Part shown: positions 33,976 through 42,856 of the stretch, one piece after another
Position numbering within the stretch: position 1 is the stretch's first letter
How the letters are laid out: each line of letters opens with the position of its first letter
From: Methylorubrum sp. B1-46
GTDB taxonomy: Bacteria; Pseudomonadota; Alphaproteobacteria; Rhizobiales; Beijerinckiaceae
DNA length: 64,000 bases
Direction: 5' to 3'
NCBI RefSeq assembly: GCF_021117295.1
Contig: NZ_CP088247.1
Span: forward strand, 553,501 to 617,500
Made by a program: the position numbers and the translations under genes
Notes under the pieces: generated by a model
Seen by the model: the letters and a program-made list of their open reading frames with translations, nothing else
Database searches by the model: none
Told to the model about the DNA's origin: nothing

Positions 33976-35238
33976 ATGCGTCGGGTGGTGATCACGGGTC
34001 TGGGGATGGTGTCGCCGCTGGGCGGCAACGTCGAGCATACCTGGAGCCGCCTCATCGCCGGTGACAGCGGTGCCTCCGCGGTCACTGCCTTCCAGACCGA
34101 CGATCTCGCCTGCCGGATCGCCTGCACGCTGCCCTTCGGCGACGGCTCCGACGGCACCTTCAACCCCGACCGGTGGATGGAGGTGAAGGAACAGCGCAAG
34201 GTCGACCCCTTCATCGTCTACGCCATGGCCGCCGCCGGCCAAGCGCTGGACGATGCCGACTGGCACCCGAAATCCGACGCGGACCAGGAGGCCACCGGCG
34301 TCCTGATCGGTTCGGGCATCGGCGGCATCGGCACGATCTACGACGCCTCCGTGACCCTCCACGAGAAGGGTCCGCGGCGCATCTCGCCCTTCTTCATTCC
34401 TGGGCGCATCATCAATCTCGCCTCGGGGCAGGTCTCGATCCAGCACGGGCTGAAGGGCCCGAATCACGCGGTCGTCACGGCCTGCTCCACCGGCGCGCAC
34501 GCCATCGGCGACGCCTCGCGGCTGATCGCGCTGGGCGATGCCGACGTGATGGTGGCCGGCGGCACCGAGGCGCCGGTCAACCGGCTGTCGCTGGCGGGTT
34601 TTGCGGCCTGCCGCGCGCTCTCCACGGGCTTCAACGACGATCCGACCAAGGCGTCCCGGCCCTACGACCGCGACCGTGACGGCTTCGTGATGGGCGAGGG
34701 GGCCGGCATCGTCGTGCTCGAGGAGTACGAGCACGCCAAGGCGCGCGGCGCCAAGATCTACGCCGAGGTGATCGGCTACGGCCTGTCGGGAGACGCCTAC
34801 CACATCACCTCGCCCGCTCCGGACGGCGACGGCGGCTACCGCTGCATGAAGGCGGCGGTGAAGCGGGCCGGGATCGACCCGTCCGAGATCGACTACATCA
34901 ACGCCCACGGCACCTCGACCCCGCTCGGCGACGAGCTGGAACTCAAGGCTGTCGAGCGCCTGCTCGGCGACGCCGCCTCCAAGGCGTCGATGTCCTCGAC
35001 CAAGTCGGCGATCGGCCACCTGCTCGGCGCGGCCGGCGCCGTCGAGGCGATCTTCTCCGTGCTGGCGATTCGCGATGGGGTGATGCCGCCGACGCTGAAC
35101 CTCGACAACCCGTCGGTCGAGACCGCGATCGACCTCATCCCGCACGAGGCCAAGCGCAAGCGCGTCGATACGGTCCTCTCGAACTCCTTCGGCTTCGGCG
35201 GCACCAATGCCTCGCTGCTGATGCGCAGGGTCGCCTAA
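33976..35238 (+). CDS. fabF: 3-oxoacyl-ACP synthase II
   Basis: FabF condenses malonyl-ACP with acyl-ACP during elongation. The 420-residue product has the Cys-His-His triad: Cys170 in [13 protein letters not shown], His in [14 protein letters not shown] and His in [13 protein letters not shown]. The family start [15 protein letters not shown] and the C-terminal [15 protein letters not shown] are also present. It lies 124 nt after acpP. A partial family A repeat follows directly after its stop and may terminate transcription. Confidence 0.97.
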   Translation: MRRVVITGLGMVSPLGGNVEHTWSRLIAGDSGASAVTAFQTDDLACRIACTLPFGDGSDGTFNPDRWMEVKEQRKVDPFIVYAMAAAGQALDDADWHPKSDADQEATGVLIGSGIGGIGTIYDASVTLHEKGPRRISPFFIPGRIINLASGQVSIQHGLKGPNHAVVTACSTGAHAIGDASRLIALGDADVMVAGGTEAPVNRLSLAGFAACRALSTGFNDDPTKASRPYDRDRDGFVMGEGAGIVVLEEYEHAKARGAKIYAEVIGYGLSGDAYHITSPAPDGDGGYRCMKAAVKRAGIDPSEIDYINAHGTSTPLGDELELKAVERLLGDAASKASMSSTKSAIGHLLGAAGAVEAIFSVLAIRDGVMPPTLNLDNPSVETAIDLIPHEAKRKRVDTVLSNSFGFGGTNASLLMRRVA

Positions 35239-35239
35239 A

Positions 35240-35277
35240 GCATCGTCCCGAAAGGCGGCCTGCACCTTTCGGGACAC
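35240..35277. repeat. Dispersed palindromic repeat family A, partial copy 2
   Basis: It starts GCATCGTCCCGAAAGG directly after the fabF stop. The arms GTCCCGAAAGG / CCTTTCGGGAC (35245-35275) are a perfect 11-bp stem with a 9-nt loop. The right outer arm of the family is lost. Confidence 0.75.
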
Positions 35278-35510
35278 AACGGTGCGCAGTAGAGGCCCGA
35301 TCCTCCGCCGACCGCGGGCGATGTGTGGCGTCCCGGTCGCAGGCAACGCCATTTCGCCACAAAACAGCTTAGACTGCCTCGCGGAGTGCCTGGCTCGCCA
35401 CCGGGCCAGGACTTTGTGAGAGACGCTCAAGGTTCCGCCCGTCAAACGCGCGACGAGCGGAACACGGTGCCTTGAGCGGGGCACCGCACAGGGCCACAGC
35501 AGGATTCCGG

Positions 35511-36902
35511 ATGTTTCGCAGACGACAAGATCCGCCGTCTCCGCCGCCCGCCTCCGAGGAGCCGTCGCTGCCGAACCGGCCGTCGCCGCGCAGCCCGAGC
35601 GAGGCGATCAAGCCCACCGTCGCCCCTCCCCCGCCCGAGAGACCCGAGCGCCGCCGCGGCGGCCTGCTCGCCACCATCAGCGGGTTCCTGACACTCGGCG
35701 TCGTGCTGGCGCTCGGCGCCCTGATCGGTCTCACCCTGATCAACCGGCAGGCCTCCGAGCCGGGTCCGCTCGCCGCCGACAAGGTCGTGGTGATCCCGAG
35801 CCGCAGCGGCACCTCGGAGATCGCCAGCATCCTCGCCCGCGAGGGCGTGATCGAGCATCCGAGCCTGTTCGAGATGTCCGCCCGCTTCGGCGGCAAGGGA
35901 CCGCTCAAGCACGGCGAGTACATGTTCAAGGCCCATGCCAGCGTGAAGGACACGATCGAGACGCTGACCAACGGGCGTCAGGTCCAGCACGCGATCACCT
36001 TCCCTGAGGGCCTCACCTCCGAGCAGATCGTCGCCCGGCTCAACGACAACGACGTGCTCTCCGGCGAAATCGCTGAGACGCCGCCGGAAGGCTCGCTCCT
36101 GCCCGATACCTACAAGTTTGAGCGCGGCGCCACGCGCCAGCAGATCGTCAACCTGATGCGCGCCAAGCAGCGCGAGGTGCTGAATCAGATCTGGCAGCGC
36201 CGCAGCGCCGATGTACCGGTGAAGACGCCGGCCGAGATGGTGACGCTGGCCTCCATCGTCGAGAAGGAGACCGGCCGCGCCGACGAGCGGCCGCGGGTGG
36301 CGGGCGTGTTCGTCAACCGCCTGCAGAAGCGGATGAAGCTGCAATCCGACCCCACCATCGTCTACGGCCTCGTCGGCGGGCGCGGCACCCTCGGGCGTGG
36401 CATCCTGCGCTCTGAGATCGAGCGGGCGACCCCCTACAACACCTACGTGATCGAGGGCCTTCCCCCGGGTCCGATCGCCAATCCGGGCCGAGCGGCCCTG
36501 GAGGCGGTCGCCAATCCCTCGCGCACGAAGGACCTCTACTTCGTCGCCGACGGCACCGGCGGCCACGCCTTCGCCGACTCCCTGGAGGGTCACCAGCGCA
36601 ACGTGACCCGCTGGCGCCAGGTGGAGCGCTCCCGCCAGCAGTCGCAGCAGGCCGATCCCACGGCCGTCGACAAGGTCGATCCGAACACCGCCGAGCCGAA
36701 TGCCGGCCAGCCGGGCGCGATCCCCGGTCGCTCCTCGGCCTACGCGCCGGGCTCGAACGCGGCGCTGGACGGCGGGGCGGCCGACGGCGGAGCGCGCCCG
36801 AAGGCCTTCGACGCCTCCGAAGGCACCCGTCTCGACCCCCTGCGCAACAAGACCTTCGATCTCGGCTCACCGAAGATGGTCCCGGCACTGCGCAACCCGT
36901 GA
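35511..36902 (+). CDS. mltG: Endolytic transglycosylase MltG (YceG-like)
   Basis: MltG is an inner-membrane lytic transglycosylase that cuts nascent glycan strands and sets their length. The 463-residue product has a basic, proline-rich cytosolic N-terminus (1-50), one membrane helix (about 51-76), a LysM-like region, and the catalytic domain with Glu251 in LASIVEKETGRADERP. QSDPTIVYGL and YNTYVIEGLPPGPIANPG are family hallmarks. The C-terminal tail (from about 385) is Ala/Gly/Pro-rich and disordered. The ATG at 35511 has AGGA 6 nt upstream; a TTG at 35472 would only add 13 unconserved residues. fabF-mltG order is usual in Rhizobiales. Confidence 0.93.
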   Translation: MFRRRQDPPSPPPASEEPSLPNRPSPRSPSEAIKPTVAPPPPERPERRRGGLLATISGFLTLGVVLALGALIGLTLINRQASEPGPLAADKVVVIPSRSGTSEIASILAREGVIEHPSLFEMSARFGGKGPLKHGEYMFKAHASVKDTIETLTNGRQVQHAITFPEGLTSEQIVARLNDNDVLSGEIAETPPEGSLLPDTYKFERGATRQQIVNLMRAKQREVLNQIWQRRSADVPVKTPAEMVTLASIVEKETGRADERPRVAGVFVNRLQKRMKLQSDPTIVYGLVGGRGTLGRGILRSEIERATPYNTYVIEGLPPGPIANPGRAALEAVANPSRTKDLYFVADGTGGHAFADSLEGHQRNVTRWRQVERSRQQSQQADPTAVDKVDPNTAEPNAGQPGAIPGRSSAYAPGSNAALDGGAADGGARPKAFDASEGTRLDPLRNKTFDLGSPKMVPALRNP

Positions 36903-36924
36903 CGTCGCCACGCCGCGATTCTCC

Positions 36925-37665
36925 TCAGGTGTGAGAGGGAACAGGCCGGGTGCGTAAGACGCCGCTCGGCAAGGCGCGCACATCGAGCGCATCGAGCGAG
37001 GTGAGGACGAGGTCGGCACCGGCTGCCCGCAATAGGGCCTCGTCGCCGAGCCGGGCGATGCCGAGCCCGGCCATGCCGCCGGCCTTCGCCGCCCGGATCC
37101 CCGCCGGCGCGTCCTCGACGACGAGGCATTGCCGGGGAGGCGTGCCCACGGCGGCGGCGGCGAGCAGGAACAGGGCCGGATCGGGCTTGCCGCGCGGCAC
37201 CTCGCGCCCGCTCACATCGGCGTCGAACAGCGACAGCAGCGTGCGGCCCTCGGACAGGTTCACGCGGGCGAGCAGCGCGTCGGCGTTCTTCGAGGCCGAG
37301 GCGAGCACCGTGCGCAGCGGCAACTCCCGCAGCGCCTCGGCGAGACGGATCGCATCGGGAAACGCTTCGAAGCGGCCTTCCGCGATCAGCCGGTCGATCA
37401 CCGCCTGCTTTTTCTGCGCGTAGGCAGCGGCCTCTGCCGCCGCCCCTGCACCGCCGAGACGCTCCAGCGTGGCTCGCGCGCCCTCCAGCCGCCGCTTGCC
37501 CGCGACATGGGCCTGATAGAAGGCCGTGGTGAAGCCGCTCGGGTCGGCGAAATCGGCCAGCGCCTCGCGCCAAGCCTGCTCGTGGGGCGAATCGACCAGC
37601 ACGCCGTCAACGTCGAAGATCACCGCGCGCAGGGGCTCCGCCACGGCGTCAGGGCTTCGAGCCAT
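36925..37665 (-). CDS. pgmB: Beta-phosphoglucomutase (HAD superfamily)
   Basis: This enzyme interconverts beta-glucose 1-phosphate and glucose 6-phosphate. The 246-residue HAD protein has the nucleophile and acid/base pair in FDVDGVLVDS (Asp18, Asp20), a helical cap, and later motifs VLASASKN, PRGKPDPALFL and VVEDAPAGIRAAKAGG. Its start overlaps the end of the GH65 gene by 17 nt on the same strand, which strongly supports a shared pathway: the phosphorylase makes beta-glucose 1-phosphate and this enzyme channels it into central metabolism. In isolation the sequence could be another HAD phosphatase. Confidence 0.88.
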   Translation of the reverse strand: MARSPDAVAEPLRAVIFDVDGVLVDSPHEQAWREALADFADPSGFTTAFYQAHVAGKRRLEGARATLERLGGAGAAAEAAAYAQKKQAVIDRLIAEGRFEAFPDAIRLAEALRELPLRTVLASASKNADALLARVNLSEGRTLLSLFDADVSGREVPRGKPDPALFLLAAAAVGTPPRQCLVVEDAPAGIRAAKAGGMAGLGIARLGDEALLRAAGADLVLTSLDALDVRALPSGVLRTRPVPSHT

Positions 37666-40036
37666 GGTCCTCCCCGGCCGGCCGGCGGATCGTGCGCGTC
37701 ATCGAGGGCTCCGCCGCCGACAGGCCGAGGCGCTCGCCCTCATGCCATAGGGTCAGTTCCTCGCCCTCCAGCAGGCTGTAGGTGGCCGCGTCGTGGTCGA
37801 GTTCGACGCGGATCGTCCGGCCGCGGATGCGGAGCGTGAAGCTCATCCGGCCCCAGGCCTCGGGCAGGCAGGGATGGAAGCCGATGCGTCCGCCCGAGTC
37901 GCGCAGCCCTGCGAAACCGTAGACCAGGGCGAGCCACGTGCCGCCGATCGCCGCGATGTGCGCGCCGTGCATCATGTTCCCGCCGATGTCGGACAGGTCC
38001 ATCGCCACGGCGAAGTTGAAGTAGTGGATCGCTTTCTCGCGCAATCCGATCTCGTTGGCGACGATGCTCTGGATGCAGACGGAGAGCGACGAATCGTGCG
38101 TGGTCAGCGGATCGTAATATTCGAAATTCCGCCGCTTGGCCTCGTGCGAGAACTGCTCGCTCAGCAGGAACATGGCCAGCACCATGTCGGCCTGCTTGAT
38201 CACCTGACACCGGTACAGGTTCAGCGGGTGGTAGTGCAGCAGCAGCGGGTAATGGTCGTCCGGCGTGGCCGCGAAGTCCCATCGTTCCAGATCGAGGAAG
38301 GCGTCGTCCTGTGGATGCACCTTCAGCCGCTCGTCGTAGGGCAGATACATGCGCTCCGCCGCCTGATCCCAATCCTCGGGCTCGTCAGGTTCGAGGCCGG
38401 TGCGACGCACGAGGCTCGCGAAGCTCTCGGGGTCGTCGCGCTCCAGCCTGCGCACGGTCGCGGCGGCGGTGCGCATGTTCTCCCGTGCCATCAGGTTCGT
38501 GTAGCAGTTGTTGTTGACGATCGCCGTATACTCGTCCGGCCCGGTCACCCCGTGGATGCAGAAGCGGCCGCCCATGCGGTCTGAGAAAAAGCCGAGGTCG
38601 CACCAGAGCCGGGCGGTCTCGACCAGGATCTCGGCGCCGTAGCGGCACAGGAAATCCTCATCACCGCTGACCTCGACGTAATGGCGCACGGCGAAGGCGA
38701 TGTCGGCATTGATGTGATACTGCGCCGTTCCCGCCGCATAATAGGCGGAGGCCTCTCGTCCGTTGATCGTCCGCCACGGAAACATCGCGCCGCGATGCCC
38801 GAGTTCGCGGGCCCGGTCGCGGGCGCTGTCGAGCATGTCGTAGCGGACCTTGAGCAGGCTGCGCGCCATCGGCGGGTTGGTGTAGATCAGGAACGGCAGG
38901 ACGTAGATCTCGGTGTCCCAGAAGTAATGGCCCTCGTAGGTCCGCCCGGTCAGGCCGCGGGCGGGGATGCCGTGTCCCTCCGCCCGCTCCGACGCCTGCA
39001 TCAACTGGAACAGATTCCAGCGGATCGCCTGCTGCAATCTCGGGTTTTCGGCGTCCACCCTCACGTCGGCGCGCTGCCAGAAGCGGTCGACATCCGCCTC
39101 CTGGCGCGCGCGGATCGATGCGAAGCCGCGCTCCACCGCACGGTCGAGCGTCCAGGCCACCCGGGAGCGGATCGGTTCGGGCGCCGTGTCGCCGGCATAG
39201 TGGTAGCTCAGGTATTTGTGGATGCGGATCGTCTGGCCGGGTGCGAGGGTGGCGCGGACGACGACACGGGCGAGATCGTCGTCGCAGCTCGTCTGCGCGG
39301 CGAACGGCCCGTCGGCGGCGATGATGTGATCCATGCCGCAGCCGAGCACCAGTCCGGAACTTCCGGTGCGATAGCTGAGGATCGCGCGCAGAGCCGCGGC
39401 CCGGACCCCGGCCGGGTGTAGGACGCGGCCGACGAACCCCTCCGCCAAGCGCGGATCGCTGGTATCGGCGGCGAGCGGCTGGTCGTTCCGCAACTCGGAG
39501 GCGATCACCACCTCCGCCTCCGCGCCCTCGATCGTCAACGCGTATTCGAGCGCGGCGAGATGACGGTGCGCAAGGGAAACGAGGCGGAGCGTGCGCAGGC
39601 GCAGGCGCTTGCCCGAGGGCGTCATCCAGGCCACGTCCCGGTTCAGGGTTCCGGTCCGGAAATCGAGGATGCGCCGATAGGAGAGGATCTCGGCCTCCGC
39701 CAGGACGAAGGGCTCGTCGTCGACGGAGAGTGACATGACCGTCCCGTCGGGACAGTTCAGGATGCTCTGACCGACGGTGGGAAAGCCGTAGGCGCGCTCG
39801 CCGTACGAGATCGGGCGGTGCTCGTAGAAGCCGTTGAGATAGGTCCCCGCCTCGTGGACCGGTGTTCCCTCGTCGGCGATCCCGCGCATTCCGAGATAGC
39901 CGTTCGACAGGGCGAACATCGTCTCCGCCTGCCCGGCGAAGTCGCAGGTCAATTCGCGCACATAGCGGACGGCCTCGATCGCCCACGGGTTCGGGGGAAA
40001 GATATCGGTCGGCGGATTCAGGCGCGGGCGCAGCAT
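37649..40036 (-). CDS. Glycoside hydrolase family 65 disaccharide phosphorylase
   Basis: GH65 enzymes phosphorolyse alpha-glucosides such as trehalose, maltose, kojibiose or nigerose to beta-glucose 1-phosphate plus glucose. The 795-residue product has the N-terminal beta-sandwich, the (alpha/alpha)6 barrel with the general acid Glu502 in GVTGPDEYTAIVNNNCYTN, the barrel segment GRTYEGHYFWDTEIYVLPFL and the phosphate-site segment LTTHDSSLSVCIQSI. No signal peptide is present, so it is cytosolic. The exact substrate cannot be read; trehalose or maltose are most likely. The ATG at 40036 begins the conserved region; the frame is open to 40255. Confidence 0.9.
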   Translation of the reverse strand: MLRPRLNPPTDIFPPNPWAIEAVRYVRELTCDFAGQAETMFALSNGYLGMRGIADEGTPVHEAGTYLNGFYEHRPISYGERAYGFPTVGQSILNCPDGTVMSLSVDDEPFVLAEAEILSYRRILDFRTGTLNRDVAWMTPSGKRLRLRTLRLVSLAHRHLAALEYALTIEGAEAEVVIASELRNDQPLAADTSDPRLAEGFVGRVLHPAGVRAAALRAILSYRTGSSGLVLGCGMDHIIAADGPFAAQTSCDDDLARVVVRATLAPGQTIRIHKYLSYHYAGDTAPEPIRSRVAWTLDRAVERGFASIRARQEADVDRFWQRADVRVDAENPRLQQAIRWNLFQLMQASERAEGHGIPARGLTGRTYEGHYFWDTEIYVLPFLIYTNPPMARSLLKVRYDMLDSARDRARELGHRGAMFPWRTINGREASAYYAAGTAQYHINADIAFAVRHYVEVSGDEDFLCRYGAEILVETARLWCDLGFFSDRMGGRFCIHGVTGPDEYTAIVNNNCYTNLMARENMRTAAATVRRLERDDPESFASLVRRTGLEPDEPEDWDQAAERMYLPYDERLKVHPQDDAFLDLERWDFAATPDDHYPLLLHYHPLNLYRCQVIKQADMVLAMFLLSEQFSHEAKRRNFEYYDPLTTHDSSLSVCIQSIVANEIGLREKAIHYFNFAVAMDLSDIGGNMMHGAHIAAIGGTWLALVYGFAGLRDSGGRIGFHPCLPEAWGRMSFTLRIRGRTIRVELDHDAATYSLLEGEELTLWHEGERLGLSAAEPSMTRTIRRPAGEDHGSKP

Positions 40037-40618
40037 CGATCGTCCGTTCGCTCCGTCTCGGGGGATGCCGGCCCGGCGGTCTCGTTGACGACAAAGGGCT
40101 GACACCCGTCCCCGAGCGCCGGCCTCCTGCTGTCCGCCCACGTGGACAGATCGGCACCGCCTTGGGGCCGAGGCCAAGCCGGCACTGCCTACGAGCATGC
40201 AACCTGAGCAGCGTCGATCCAGACGCCGCTCGCAATACCCGTGGGTCACGACCAATCATCTCATACAATCGACGCAACCATACGGTGTCAATAGCGGTTG
40301 AAGATCGAATAACCGAGCGACGTTGATCGCGATCGGTGATTATTCATCATTTGCTGTGAGATCATAATCCTAGATTTCTCTCAACAGCCCTCAAATTTTC
40401 TTCTGGGAGCCCACCGTCATCTGCCTCATCGCGGAAAATATTGGAATCATTGATCGGCTTCGATCGGCCCTCTCACGGCTGGCCGTGCCGGTGATCGACG
40501 GACGGAGCCGACCCGATGACGTTGCGCCTCACGCCGATCCCGAAAGCCGGCGGCCAGCTTGCGAAGCGACGCCCCGAACCCGAACGGACGAGATCGACGC
40601 CTCCGGCATGAGGCTGAC
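40037..40618. other. Divergent promoter region between GH65 and ackA
   Basis: About 580 bp with no supported gene. The centre (40240-40400) is AT-rich, which fits divergent promoters. A candidate FNR/FixK-like box lies at 40323-40336. Confidence 0.5.
40323..40336. promoter_or_regulatory. FNR/FixK-like box
   Basis: TTGATCGCGATCGG matches the TTGAT-N4-ATCAA consensus at 8 of 10 fixed positions: the left half is perfect and the right half reads ATCGG. It lies about 285-295 nt from each flanking start codon. Confidence 0.35.
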
Positions 40619-41821
40619 ATGAACGACAGCATCCTGGTCGTGAATGCCGGCAGTTCGTCGATCAAGTTCAAGCTGTACCGCATCGACGGTGCGGACCCGG
40701 TTCCCCTCCTGGGCGGCGGGATGAGCGGCATCGGCGGCACGCCTCTGCTGACGGTGAAGGACGGAAGCGGTGCCGTCCTGGAAGAGCGCCGCTTCACGCC
40801 CGGCGACGTACCAGACGCCTCGGCCGCGCAGCACCACCTCGAAGATTGGTTCGCCCACCACCGCGGCGCCGAGTCGATCGTCGCGGTCGGGCACCGGGTG
40901 GTCCACGGCGGCCCGGACTTCGCGGAGCCGGTTCTGATCGACGACGCGGTGCTGCGCAGGCTCGAAAGCTTCATCCCGCTGGCGCCGCTGCACCAGCTCG
41001 GCAATCTCGATCCGATCCGGGTACTGCGGCAGCGCCGGCCCGACCTGCCGCAGGTTGCCTGCTTCGACACCGCCTTCCATCGCGGCCATCCGGAGCTGTC
41101 CGACCGCTTCGCCGTGCCCCGCTTCCTCCATGACGAGGGCGTCCGGCGCTACGGCTTTCACGGCCTGTCCTACGAGTACGTCGCCGGGCGCCTGCGGGAT
41201 CTGGCACCCGAGACGGCGCAGGGGCGCGTGGTGGTCGCCCATCTCGGCTCCGGCGCCTCGCTCTGCGCCCTGGAGGGGGGAAGGAGCGCGGAGACCACCA
41301 TGAGCTTCACAGCCCTGGACGGCGTGCCCATGGGCACCCGCTGCGGTGCGCTCGATCCCGGCGCCGTGCTGCACCTCATCGAGCACAAGGGCATGACCCC
41401 GGCCGAGGTCGGGCACATGCTCTACCACGAGAGCGGCTTGCTCGGACTGTCGGGCCTCAGCAGCGACGTGCGGACCCTGCTGGCGAGCGACCGGCCGGAA
41501 GCCGCCATGGCCGTCGCCTTCTTCTGCCGGCGGGTGGCGCAGGCGGCGGCATCGCTCGCCGTGACGCTCGGCGGCCTCGACGCCTTCGTCTTCACCGCCG
41601 GGATCGGAGAAAACGCGCCCGAGATCCGACAACGCATCGTCGCCGAATTGGGCTGGGCCGGTTTGATCCTGAGCAATGACGCCAACCGCTCCGGCATCGC
41701 AAGACTCGATGCGGCGGGCAGCCGGGCGCAGATCTGGATCATCCCGACCGACGAGGAGCGCATGATCGCGAGACACACGCTGCGCTTGCTGGGCCGCGCC
41801 GCGCCGGGAGCGACGGCATGA
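40619..41821 (+). CDS. ackA: Acetate kinase
   Basis: AckA converts acetyl phosphate and ADP to acetate and ATP. The 400-residue product has the N-terminal VVNAGSSSIKFKLY motif, then GHRVVHGG, the CFDTAFH segment, RYGFHGLSYEYV and the nucleotide-binding GSGASLCAL and FTAGIGENAP segments. The ATG at 40619 gives family length. Its stop overlaps the start of the next gene (ATGA at 41818-41821), so the transporter genes are translationally coupled to it. Acetyl phosphate can come from the phosphoketolase at the far end of the same operon. Confidence 0.95.
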   Translation: MNDSILVVNAGSSSIKFKLYRIDGADPVPLLGGGMSGIGGTPLLTVKDGSGAVLEERRFTPGDVPDASAAQHHLEDWFAHHRGAESIVAVGHRVVHGGPDFAEPVLIDDAVLRRLESFIPLAPLHQLGNLDPIRVLRQRRPDLPQVACFDTAFHRGHPELSDRFAVPRFLHDEGVRRYGFHGLSYEYVAGRLRDLAPETAQGRVVVAHLGSGASLCALEGGRSAETTMSFTALDGVPMGTRCGALDPGAVLHLIEHKGMTPAEVGHMLYHESGLLGLSGLSSDVRTLLASDRPEAAMAVAFFCRRVAQAAASLAVTLGGLDAFVFTAGIGENAPEIRQRIVAELGWAGLILSNDANRSGIARLDAAGSRAQIWIIPTDEERMIARHTLRLLGRAAPGATA

Positions 41822-42849
41822 GGCAGACGACGCCGGGCCTGCGAATGTGCGGTGCCTTTCTCGCGATCGGAATCGCCGCCGGTCTCATCGTGGCCGTCCC
41901 CCCGCCGGCCGAGGCGCAATCGCGCCTGAAAGAGCTCATCGACAGGCTGCGCGGCCAGAAGATGCCTGAGGGCATCGCCAAATCGAACGGACGCATCGAG
42001 GCGACGCAGGTCGACGTCGCGGCGAAATATGCCGGCCGCATCGCCAGGCTGCTCGTCAAGGAAGGCGACGAGGTGAGCGCGGGCCAGGTGGTCGCAACGA
42101 TCTCCTCACCCGAGACCGAGGCGCAGTTGCGCGGCGCCCAGGCTCAGGTGTTGCGGGCCAAGAAGAGCCTCGCGGAAGCGGTCGCCCTGATCGCCCAGCG
42201 CACCAGCGACCTCACTTTCGCCGACGCCGACTACAACCGCGGCAAGGAACTCGTCGGCAAGGGTTATCTCACCAAGCAGATCTTCGACCAGCGCAAGGCC
42301 AAGGCGGATGCGGCGAAGGCCGGGCTCGAGGCCGCCAAGGCGCAGGAGGAGCAGGCCAAGTTCGCCGTGAAGAGCGCCGAGGCCGATGTCGAGCGGCTGC
42401 AGGCGGTTCTCGTCGATCTCGTGCTGCGGGCGCCCCGCGACGGGCGGGTGCAGTACCGGCTGGCGCGGGAGGGCGAGGTGGTCGGCGCAGGCACCCGCAT
42501 CCTGACCCTGCTCGACCTCGCCGACGTCTACATGACGATCTACCTGCCGGCCGCGCAGGCCGGGCCGCTGGCGCTCAACGACGATGCCCGGATCATCCTC
42601 GATCCGATCCCCCAATACGTGATCCCGGCGACGATCAGCTTCGTCGCCGCCGAGGCGCAGTTCACGCCCAAGAGCGTCGAGACCGAGGAGGAGCGCGAGA
42701 AGCTGACCTTTCGAATCAAGCTCCAGATCGATCCCAAGATCCTGAAGAAATACCATCGTCGGGTGAAGACGGGCGTACGCGGCATGGGCTTCGTCCGCAC
42801 CGAGGCCGATGCGAAATGGCCGCCCGACCTCGCCGTGAAGCTGCCGTGA
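41818..42849 (+). CDS. HlyD-type membrane fusion protein (YhiI-like)
   Basis: The 343-residue product has a signal anchor (about 10-34, ending PPAEAQS), a biotinyl-lipoyl-like half (VAAKYAGRIARLLVKEGDEVSAGQVVATI), a long helical hairpin rich in Ala/Lys/Glu (about 105-200), the returning lipoyl half (LRAPRDGRVQYRLAREGEVVGAGTRIL) and a beta-barrel region. It would be the periplasmic adaptor of an efflux system with the two ABC proteins that follow. It starts inside the ackA stop and ends 7 nt before the ABC gene. The transported substrate is unknown. Confidence 0.9.
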   Translation: MRQTTPGLRMCGAFLAIGIAAGLIVAVPPPAEAQSRLKELIDRLRGQKMPEGIAKSNGRIEATQVDVAAKYAGRIARLLVKEGDEVSAGQVVATISSPETEAQLRGAQAQVLRAKKSLAEAVALIAQRTSDLTFADADYNRGKELVGKGYLTKQIFDQRKAKADAAKAGLEAAKAQEEQAKFAVKSAEADVERLQAVLVDLVLRAPRDGRVQYRLAREGEVVGAGTRILTLLDLADVYMTIYLPAAQAGPLALNDDARIILDPIPQYVIPATISFVAAEAQFTPKSVETEEEREKLTFRIKLQIDPKILKKYHRRVKTGVRGMGFVRTEADAKWPPDLAVKLP

Positions 42850-42856
42850 GGCCGGC

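Noticed and set aside
35472..35510. TTG start for mltG
   Set aside because: It adds 13 unconserved residues and has no ribosome site, while the ATG at 35511 has one.
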